6,464 nucleotides of DNA. It comes from Candidatus Pacearchaeota archaeon (GTDB lineage: Archaea > Nanobdellota > Nanobdellia > Pacearchaeales > UBA284). A program made the translations under genes and the position numbers. The stretch lies in NCBI GenBank assembly GCA_023511755.1, contig JAIMAW010000026.1, positions 1 to 6,464 of the forward strand, read 5' to 3'. Positions 1 through 5,522 of the stretch are shown here, piece by piece (within the stretch, counting starts at the first letter, position 1; the number at the start of each line of letters is the position of its first letter). A model generated the notes under the pieces. That model did not search any database. It saw only the letters and a list, made by a program, of their open reading frames with translations, and had not been told where the DNA came from.

Positions 1-752
1 ATAACAAAGCCGGTCAAAATAGAAACAGTTATTGCTACAAAGACCATATACTTGGCTATATCATTCACCTTCTTTTGCAATGTCAATTCTTTTTCTGCTG
101 TAGAGATCATTCCAGCAATTTTTCCAAATTCCGTATTCATTCCTGTATGCAGAACTTTTGCAATACATTTCCCACTAACAACATGCGTTCCCATATAGAC
201 AACATTGTTTTCATTGTAATTTTTCTCGGTTTTTGCAGCAAATTTTTTTATTGCTTGCAATTCTCCTGTCAATACTGCCTCATCAACTTGCATTTCTTTT
301 CCTTCTACAATAAGACAATCAGCCGGAACCTTCTCGCCCGTTCTCAAAATAACTATGTCGCCAGGAACTATCTCTTTGGAAGGAATCGTTTTTTCTTTGC
401 CGTCCCTTATAACTATTGAAATTGGCACAAGTATTTGTCGCAGTGCCTTGATTGCTTTTTCTGCTTTGTACTCTTGAAAGAAACCAATTGTAATTACTAA
501 AACTATGACTCCCAAGAGAGTGTATCCTGTGATGGTTTTTCCGACGATGAACGAGAGCAATGTCGCAACAAAAAGCAAATAGACAACAAAATTTTTCTTT
601 ATTTGTCTTAGAAGAATTTGAAGAGGATAAACCCGTAAAATCTCTTTTATTTCATTATATCCATATTTTTCAAGTCTTCTTTTTGCTTCTTCCTCAGATA
701 GCCCCTTACGACTATATTCTGAAAGTGATAATGATTCACCTGCTTTTACCAT
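1..752 (-). CDS. P-type cation-transporting ATPase, N-terminal part (runs off left edge)
   Basis: This is the first 250 codons of an E1-E2 ATPase, a membrane pump that couples ATP hydrolysis to cation transport through a phospho-aspartate intermediate. I translated the minus strand by hand. Residues 10-35 form the cation-ATPase N-terminal domain (GLSEEEAKRRLEKYGYNEI). Hydrophobic helices M1 and M2 lie at about 55-70 and 73-91. The actuator domain spans about 105-220, with PGDIVILRTGEKVPAD at 130-145, VDEAVLTGEL at 156-165, and TGMNTEFGKIAGMI at 203-216. M3 begins at about 234 and is cut by the window edge. The N-terminal domain and actuator spacing resemble P2/P3 pumps (Ca2+, Na+/K+ or H+ type). 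The M4 and M5/M6 residues that decide the ion, and the DKTGT phosphorylation site, lie outside the window, so the substrate cannot be named. The actuator loop reads TGEL where TGES is usual; the catalytic Glu is kept. The ATG at 752 is the first after an in-frame TAA at 761-759. No Shine-Dalgarno site is visible, so a leaderless mRNA is plausible. The gene diverges from the antiporter. Confidence 0.93.
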   Translation of the reverse strand, partial: MVKAGESLSLSEYSRKGLSEEEAKRRLEKYGYNEIKEILRVYPLQILLRQIKKNFVVYLLFVATLLSFIVGKTITGYTLLGVIVLVITIGFFQEYKAEKAIKALRQILVPISIVIRDGKEKTIPSKEIVPGDIVILRTGEKVPADCLIVEGKEMQVDEAVLTGELQAIKKFAAKTEKNYNENNVVYMGTHVVSGKCIAKVLHTGMNTEFGKIAGMISTAEKELTLQKKVNDIAKYMVFVAITVSILTGFV

Positions 753-774
753 AAAATGTTAAAGATGGGGGGCA

Positions 775-799
775 TTAAAAACTTAACTAAATAATATTG
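775..799 (-). promoter_or_regulatory. Candidate promoter of the P-type ATPase gene
   Basis: Read on the minus strand, this A/T-rich stretch contains ATATTATTTA (about 799-790) and TTTTTAAT (about 781-774). The second is centred about 26 bases upstream of the ATG at 752, the distance expected for an archaeal TATA box serving a leaderless transcript. That fits the absence of a ribosome binding site. Neither element is a perfect match to the archaeal TATA consensus, so which one is used is uncertain. Confidence 0.4.
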
Positions 800-821
800 T
801 AACAGGGGGGCTATACAAATA

Positions 822-830
822 TTTTTATAT
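822..830 (+). promoter_or_regulatory. TATA box of the antiporter gene
   Basis: The sequence TTTTTATAT matches an archaeal TATA box, and the A-rich ACAAATA just before it could act as the BRE. About 25 bases downstream of its centre is position 850-853, giving a short leader of roughly 25 bases that still includes the ribosome binding site before the ATG at 877. Confidence 0.6.
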
Positions 831-861
831 CGTTATTTCGATACAGTTTCTGTATTGTATC
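828..861. promoter_or_regulatory. Nested inverted repeats, candidate operator at the antiporter transcription start
   Basis: Three interlocking dyads are visible. TATCG (828-832) pairs with CGATA (839-843). ATACAG (841-846) and CTGTAT (850-855) form a perfect 6-3-6 inverted repeat. GATAC (840-844) pairs with GTATC (857-861). The TGTAT unit is also repeated in tandem (851-855, 856-860). The cluster starts in the 3' end of the TATA box and covers the predicted transcription start, where archaeal repressors commonly bind. A dimeric regulator controlling the antiporter is an inference. The 6-3-6 repeat could alternatively form a small hairpin in the leader. Confidence 0.45.
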
Positions 862-866
862 CATAA

Positions 867-872
867 GAGGGG
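867..872 (+). promoter_or_regulatory. Ribosome binding site of the antiporter
   Basis: GAGGGG is complementary to the CCUC core at the 3' end of 16S rRNA. The GAGG core ends 6 bases before the ATG at 877. It supports that start codon over any internal Met. Confidence 0.6.
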
Positions 873-876
873 CAAA

Positions 877-2595
877 ATGGTGAATTTTTTGGATTTGCTT
901 GGAAATGAAGTTTTAAAACCATTCTTTAGTTCGATCATTTTAACGCCTTCTGTTCTTGTAAGCATTTCTTTAGTTGTAATCGTAGCAGCATTTTTAGCTT
1001 TTATTTCTAAGCTGTTGAAACAAGAAATTGTTATTGCTTATGTTGTTGCAGGAATTGTTCTAGGACCTTTAGTCTTGGGGCTCATTCAAGATAAAACAGT
1101 GATAAATGGATTTGCTGAAATTGGGATAACTTTTTTACTTTTTACCGTTGGTCTAGAGATGAGTTTCAAAAAATTGAAAGGGGGCATAAAAGATTCTTTG
1201 ATTGCCGGGATAATCCAAGTAGTCACCGTAACCTTAGTAAGTTATTTTATTCTTGTTGCTTTTGCATTCTCTAGGGTAGAGGCCTTGTGGTTGGGAGTTG
1301 CCATTGCTTTCAGCTCAACAGTTGTAGTGACAAAAATCCTTGCAGACAAGAATGAGCTGAACACATTACATGCAAGGTTTATTATAGGAATAATGTTAGC
1401 GCAAGACATCTTGGCTATAGTTGTCTTGGCTGTTTTAACAAAAGAATTTACTATTCCCTTTATTGCCTTCACATTGACAAAAATAATTTTGCTAGTACTT
1501 CTGGCCTTTTTAGCTACATTTGTTGCTAAAGGAATTTTCAAGAAAGCTTCTTCCTCTGTTGAATTGCTTTTTATAATATCTCTTGCATTTTTATTCTTGT
1601 TTGTCTTGTTGGCATATTTTCTTAATTTCTCTATAGCTATCGGAGCATTTGCTGCAGGAATTATTCTGGCGAACACACCTTATAAACTAGAAATAGAGAC
1701 GGGAACTAAGGCTCTAAGAGACTTTTTTTCAGTAATGTTTTTCGTGTCAATAGGAATGTTGCTTGCAAACATATCTAAAGATATTATCTTGCCTTTAATC
1801 CCTGTTCTTTTAGTGCTAATCGTCTTCGAACCATTAGTTACTGCACTAGTCTTAAGATTCAAAGGATACAAAACAAGAACTTGTTTGGACATAGGGTTTT
1901 CTTTTGCGCAACTTAGCGAGTTCACTCTGATTTTGATGCTCTCTGCACTCAGCTTAGGAATAATTAGTCAGAAAGCCTTTGACTTGATTGTTTTGGCAGC
2001 AGTCATCTCAATTGCAATAACTCCTTATACTATCAAACTAGGCAAACCTCTTTATCCTATTTTCAAATTTTTAGATAAAATTAAAACAAGCGCTGAAGAA
2101 GAAAGGCCTTTAGCCAGCAAAAAGGCAATCTTTTTGTTTGGTTGCCATCGAATGGGCTCTGTATTTTTGAAAAACCTTGAAAAAGATAAAGAAAAAATTT
2201 TCGTTGTTGATTTCGACCCAGAAATAATCAAGTCTTTGACTAAGAAGAAAATTTCTTGCGCTTATGGCGACATCAGTAATGTTGAGTTTATTAATAAATT
2301 ACCCATAGAGAACGCTGAACTTGTATTGTCTACAGTTCCAAAAAAAGAAGAAAATCTTCTGTTGTTGAAAACAATCAAGGCCAGAAATAGACATGCTTTT
2401 ATTGCTGTTGTGGCTGAGAAAATCCATGATGCTCTGGAGTTGTATGATGCAGGAGCAGATTATGTTATTATGCCATTCATAACTGGCGCAGAGCACAGCA
2501 TTGAACTAATAAAAAACCTGGACAAACAGGAATTCAAAAAGTTCAGAGGAGAACAAATTAAATATTTGGAAGAATTGCACCGAGTTTTGTATTAA
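877..2595 (+). CDS. CPA2-family (Kef-type) cation:proton antiporter with C-terminal RCK/TrkA-N domain
   Basis: A 572-residue inner-membrane exchanger, likely K+/H+ or Na+/H+, gated by a cytoplasmic nucleotide-binding domain. The membrane part covers about 20-390 with roughly 12-13 hydrophobic segments. Family signatures are present: AYVVAGIVLGPLVLGL (54-69), LFTVGLEM (88-95), FSSTVVVTKIL (145-155), LAQD (174-177), and AQLSEF (344-349) where Q-x-GEF is usual. The ion-site pair reads Gln-Asp (176-177), as in KefC, rather than the Asp-Asp of electrogenic NapA-type Na+ antiporters. This favours an electroneutral Kef-like exchanger, but I rely on memory of those families. A linker at 400-415 leads to a Rossmann-like RCK-N domain (416 to about 535) with the nucleotide loop GCHRMG (422-427), acidic VVDFD (443-447) and YGDIS (463-467). 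No RCK-C domain follows. Length is slightly below E. coli KefB/KefC (about 600-620). The ATG at 877 has a good GAGG site. The gene diverges from a cation ATPase and converges on the CCA enzyme with a 5-base gap. Confidence 0.92.
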   Translation: MVNFLDLLGNEVLKPFFSSIILTPSVLVSISLVVIVAAFLAFISKLLKQEIVIAYVVAGIVLGPLVLGLIQDKTVINGFAEIGITFLLFTVGLEMSFKKLKGGIKDSLIAGIIQVVTVTLVSYFILVAFAFSRVEALWLGVAIAFSSTVVVTKILADKNELNTLHARFIIGIMLAQDILAIVVLAVLTKEFTIPFIAFTLTKIILLVLLAFLATFVAKGIFKKASSSVELLFIISLAFLFLFVLLAYFLNFSIAIGAFAAGIILANTPYKLEIETGTKALRDFFSVMFFVSIGMLLANISKDIILPLIPVLLVLIVFEPLVTALVLRFKGYKTRTCLDIGFSFAQLSEFTLILMLSALSLGIISQKAFDLIVLAAVISIAITPYTIKLGKPLYPIFKFLDKIKTSAEEERPLASKKAIFLFGCHRMGSVFLKNLEKDKEKIFVVDFDPEIIKSLTKKKISCAYGDISNVEFINKLPIENAELVLSTVPKKEENLLLLKTIKARNRHAFIAVVAEKIHDALELYDAGADYVIMPFITGAEHSIELIKNLDKQEFKKFRGEQIKYLEELHRVLY

Positions 2596-2600
2596 ATCTA

Positions 2601-3911
2601 TTAAGAAATTGATTTTATCCCCATTTCTCTAAGCTGGGTCTTTGAGATTGTTTTGAGCAACTGTGTAACATTTGAAACTTCTCTCTTGGCTTTTACCCAT
2701 AACTGCTTATTCTTAATGAAAGCATTTGGCCACTTCTTTTTGAAGGCGCTAATATATTTTTCTTGCACGCTCAAAGGAGGTCCTCTAACGAGATAATATT
2801 TTGGCGGCTCTCTTAAGATGAAATAAAATTTTGCTTCAAGTGTTTTTTCATTAAACTCGAAATCGCTTCTCAAGATTTTGAAATCATTTTTCTTTAACAA
2901 GAAATAAAGGAACTCATAAAGTTTCTTGAGTTTTGCTCCTGCAATATCAATTTTATTTTTCGAGCTCACAGCTTTTAATATTATAAATTTTGCTTTTGAT
3001 TTTTTTGCTATGCTTCTTAGCTTTTCAATATCAATTTTTTCTTTGAAAAAATAAGATTCCCTTGGGCCTTTCAAAAACTTTTTGGCAGTTTCAATAAATT
3101 TTTTTAGAGTTTCATGGCTTAGTGCAGCGCAAGCATTTCTTTCTTTCTGGACAGGATCGACCAAAACAATAGGGCTATGCAGTTTGGCTTCGTTCATCTC
3201 TTCGAGAAGTTGTTTTTTGTTCTTATAATGGCGCTTTGGGTCAATGATAATCCTTGTTTCAAAATTTATGGGCATTTCCCATTTTGCTACGTTATTTATA
3301 AATTTCAAGAAAGAACCGTAATACGAAACAAGGACTTCTAGGGCATAGCCACTAAAGCCCCGAATGTGGCTTTCAGCGCCATAACAATCCGCAGCATAAC
3401 AAAAAGCCTTGGCGAGTTTGATTTCATCAGCAAGTTTTCTGTTTTTTTTGATTTGGCCAAGAACGTAGGAGACGTGCAATGGAGAAATATCTGTAATATT
3501 CAGGGCTTCTGAAGCTTTTTTTATTGCTAGAATTGGAATCAACTCAAGAACTAGATCCTTGAACTTGACTTGGAAATAGTTGCGGGAGCCTTTCAAGAGG
3601 ATATATTTAATTTTCGCGCGTTTCATGGCTTGTTCTAGGAGCTTGGATAATTCTAGTGATTTTGTCTTGAATCTTGCATAAGGAAACAAAATAAAGATAT
3701 CAATATCATAATTTGCATCGCGCTTAACTAAGGTCTGTTTTGCTAGAGAGCCCCCAACAAAAATTTTTGCCCCATATCCCTTGAGTGATGGTTTCAGCTT
3801 GGCTTCGAATTCTATTAAGGTTTTATCTATAGCAAGTTTTTCTTCATTAGGGGGCGTTATCTTTTCTATGACGTTTTGCAATATTTGGTTTGTGTTTGTT
3901 TTATTTTTCAT
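2601..3911 (-). CDS. cca: CCA-adding enzyme, archaeal class I tRNA nucleotidyltransferase
   Basis: Adds or repairs the 3'-terminal CCA of tRNA using CTP and ATP without a nucleic acid template, in the cytoplasm. From the preferred start the protein has 436 residues, close to the usual archaeal length of about 440-450. The nucleotidyltransferase head shows GGSLAKQT (53-60) followed by DID (69-71), the metal-binding pair. A likely third carboxylate is E123 in LELIP (122-126); an Asp is usual there in characterised enzymes, as I recall. Next come SPLHVSYV (143-150), the highly typical RGFSGYALEVLVSYYGSF (184-201), and VLVDPVQKERNACAALS (249-265) of the central domains, with a C-terminal tail-type domain after about 290. 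The open frame extends upstream to an ATG at 3986. I chose the ATG at 3911 because a GAGG ribosome site lies 4 bases before it, a TATA box lies further up, and the 25 extra residues would cover that promoter and lack family resemblance. It converges on the antiporter and diverges from AMP phosphorylase. Confidence 0.93.
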   Translation of the reverse strand: MKNKTNTNQILQNVIEKITPPNEEKLAIDKTLIEFEAKLKPSLKGYGAKIFVGGSLAKQTLVKRDANYDIDIFILFPYARFKTKSLELSKLLEQAMKRAKIKYILLKGSRNYFQVKFKDLVLELIPILAIKKASEALNITDISPLHVSYVLGQIKKNRKLADEIKLAKAFCYAADCYGAESHIRGFSGYALEVLVSYYGSFLKFINNVAKWEMPINFETRIIIDPKRHYKNKKQLLEEMNEAKLHSPIVLVDPVQKERNACAALSHETLKKFIETAKKFLKGPRESYFFKEKIDIEKLRSIAKKSKAKFIILKAVSSKNKIDIAGAKLKKLYEFLYFLLKKNDFKILRSDFEFNEKTLEAKFYFILREPPKYYLVRGPPLSVQEKYISAFKKKWPNAFIKNKQLWVKAKREVSNVTQLLKTISKTQLREMGIKSIS

Positions 3912-3915
3912 TTTT

Positions 3916-3919
3916 CCTC
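3916..3919 (-). promoter_or_regulatory. Ribosome binding site deciding the CCA enzyme start
   Basis: On the minus strand AGAGGAAAAA precedes the ATG at 3911, with GAGG 4 bases from the start codon. This is the main reason to prefer this start over the in-frame ATG at 3986. Confidence 0.55.
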
Positions 3920-3940
3920 TTTTTCTTGCTATGGGAAATG

Positions 3941-3956
3941 TTTTTAAATTTATAAA
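3941..3956. promoter_or_regulatory. Shared bidirectional TATA element between cca and AMP phosphorylase
   Basis: The stretch TTTTTAAATTTATAAA reads as a TATA-like box on both strands: TTTATAAATTTAAA on the minus strand and TTTAAATTTATAAA on the plus strand. About 25 bases from its centre on either side falls just upstream of the ribosome sites of the two divergent genes (about 3925 for the CCA gene and about 3975 for AMP phosphorylase). With only 84 bases between the start codons, one shared element serving both genes is the simplest reading. Two overlapping boxes are equally possible. Confidence 0.5.
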
Positions 3957-3978
3957 TCTAACCTGTATCAGAAAAAAA

Positions 3979-3982
3979 GAGG
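3979..3982 (+). promoter_or_regulatory. Weak, distant ribosome binding site of AMP phosphorylase
   Basis: GAGG lies 13 bases before the ATG at 3996, farther than usual. The start is nevertheless supported because the protein begins at the point where archaeal AMP phosphorylases begin. Translation may rely on a short leader instead of this site. Confidence 0.3.
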
Positions 3983-3995
3983 CCACGTTCAGAAA

Positions 3996-5510
3996 ATGCT
4001 TTTGAAAGTAAAACCCCTACATTTGTTAGCAGGCAGGCCGATTGCTATTTTACACGAGGAAACTGCGCATTATCTTAACTTGCATGCTGGTGAGCGCATA
4101 AGAATAAAAAGCTATGGCAAAAGGAAAGAAATTGTCGCGCCGATAGATATTACGGGTGGCAGGACAATACTGAGCCACGATGAAATCGCTCTTTCACAGG
4201 AAATAACGAAGGAGCTGCATCTCAAGAGTAAGGGCATAGTGGATATCACCCCCGCCCTGAGGCCCCTGAGTCTAAGTTATATACACAAGAAACTTGATAA
4301 CCATAAGTTAACTTTCACGGAAATATACTCAATAATTTCGGATATTGTAAACAATGAACTTACAGAAGCGGAAGTCGCTTTCTTTGTCGCCTCAACTTAC
4401 CTGAATGGTATGGACCTCGAAGAGACGGCCGCCATGACGCAGGCAATGGTAAAAACTGGCCACCAGCTCAAGCTCAACAAACAAATGATAATTGACAAAC
4501 ACGGTATTGGGGGCATAGAGGGCAACAGAACCACGCCGATAGTTGTAAGCCTCATAGCTGCTGCAATTGACCAGCTCAAGCTGAATGCTGCGATGCCAAA
4601 GACAAGTAGCAGGGCTATAACGAGCGCAGCGGGCACGGCTGACGTCATAGAAACAGTTGCGCGAGTCGAGTTCTCAATGCCCGAGCTTCAAGGGATCATT
4701 AACAAGACTAACGCTTGTTTAGTCTGGGGCGGCTCTCTCGGACTTGCCCCAGCAGACGATAAAATAATCCAAGTGGAGAGGATCCTCGCGCTCGATCCGG
4801 AGGCACAGCTGATAGCCTCGATATTGTCAAAGAAACTATCTGTGGGTGCAACGCATGTCCTTATTGACATCTCGTATGGGAAAGATGCGAAAGTTAAGGA
4901 CCGGGGCGAGGCTGAAAAACTCAAGGACAAATTCGAGAAAATAGCGGCAAAACTTGGGCTTAATATTAAAGTTGTCTTGACAGACGGTTCTCAGCCTATC
5001 GGCAACGGTATCGGCCCGCTTCTCGAGATGAGAGACGTGTTCCTTGTCTTGAAACAGGAACAAAACAAGCCTCTTGACCTAGAACAACGTTCCGTTTTCC
5101 TTGCCACCGAAATACTCTCGTTCGTGCTTAACATGAAGAGAGAAGAGGCAGAGACAATAATCAGAGGTATCCTCTTATCAGGCCAGGCATTCAAAAAATT
5201 TGAGCAGATAATTGAGGCACAGCATGGCAGCCTCGGATTTCTTGACAAGATAAAACTCGGACGATTCAGATATGACTTCAAAGCAAACAGACATGGTACA
5301 ATCGCAGAGATAAGCAACCGGAAGATGTCACATATCGCTAGGATGGCGGGCTCGCCTGCTGACAAAGGTGCGGGCATCTTCCTTTACAAACATGTTGGGC
5401 AGCAAGTAAAAAAGAATGAAAAACTTTTCACCATCTTTGCCGAAACGAGAGATAAACTAAACTATGCAATAAGGCTATCGCAAAGGACTTGGCCCGTTTT
5501 GGTGAAATGA
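3996..5510 (+). CDS. deoA: AMP phosphorylase (archaeal NMP phosphorylase)
   Basis: Catalyses phosphorolysis of AMP (also CMP and UMP) to free base and ribose 1,5-bisphosphate. In the archaeal NMP pathway this is isomerised to ribulose 1,5-bisphosphate and fixed by type III RuBisCO. The 504 residues match the family length of about 503. In order there is an N-terminal archaeal domain (1-85), an alpha-helical domain (about 90-160), the phosphate loop DKHGIGGIEGN (167-177), PKTSSRAITSAAGTAD (201-216), the strongly diagnostic CLVWGGSLGLAPADD (241-255), LSVGATHVLIDISYG (281-295), TDGSQPIGNGIGPLLEMRD (329-347), and the C-terminal domain with IARMAGSPADKGAGI (447-461). The retained N-terminal domain and the SSR segment favour AMP phosphorylase over bacterial thymidine phosphorylase. 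The phosphate loop reads KHG where KHS or KHC is usual. Neither RuBisCO nor the isomerase is in the window. GC and codon choice (more CTC, GCG, GAG) are richer than in the genes to the left. Confidence 0.95.
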   Translation: MLLKVKPLHLLAGRPIAILHEETAHYLNLHAGERIRIKSYGKRKEIVAPIDITGGRTILSHDEIALSQEITKELHLKSKGIVDITPALRPLSLSYIHKKLDNHKLTFTEIYSIISDIVNNELTEAEVAFFVASTYLNGMDLEETAAMTQAMVKTGHQLKLNKQMIIDKHGIGGIEGNRTTPIVVSLIAAAIDQLKLNAAMPKTSSRAITSAAGTADVIETVARVEFSMPELQGIINKTNACLVWGGSLGLAPADDKIIQVERILALDPEAQLIASILSKKLSVGATHVLIDISYGKDAKVKDRGEAEKLKDKFEKIAAKLGLNIKVVLTDGSQPIGNGIGPLLEMRDVFLVLKQEQNKPLDLEQRSVFLATEILSFVLNMKREEAETIIRGILLSGQAFKKFEQIIEAQHGSLGFLDKIKLGRFRYDFKANRHGTIAEISNRKMSHIARMAGSPADKGAGIFLYKHVGQQVKKNEKLFTIFAETRDKLNYAIRLSQRTWPVLVK

Positions 5511-5515
5511 TTTTT
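5511..5515 (+). terminator. Possible short T-tract terminator after AMP phosphorylase
   Basis: Five T's follow directly after the TGA at 5508-5510. Archaeal polymerases can stop at short T runs without a hairpin. The run is short and continues directly into the convergent neighbour, so the assignment is weak. Confidence 0.25.
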
Positions 5516-5522
5516 ACAGTTA

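Noticed and set aside
75..754. Plus-strand open frames at 75-419 and 560-754
   Set aside because: They lie opposite the clear P-type ATPase coding sequence, are rich in Phe/Cys/Asn as antisense frames are, and show no domain or ribosome site.
758..787. Inverted repeat GTTAA...TTAAC near the ATPase start
   Set aside because: Only 5 bases per arm with a 20-base spacer in A/T-rich DNA; expected by chance.
1242..2496. Minus-strand open frames inside the antiporter (1242-1676, 1680-1925, 2299-2496)
   Set aside because: Antisense shadows of a gene whose plus-strand frame matches family motifs along its whole length.
3781..4005. Plus-strand open frame over the cca 5' end and promoter
   Set aside because: It overlaps the conserved cca N-terminus and the AMP phosphorylase start, and its sequence is a hydrophobic antisense artefact.
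4254..4270. Tandem CCCTGAG-like repeat inside AMP phosphorylase
   Set aside because: Two copies only, in frame and encoding ordinary residues (ALRPLS); no sign of a functional repeat.
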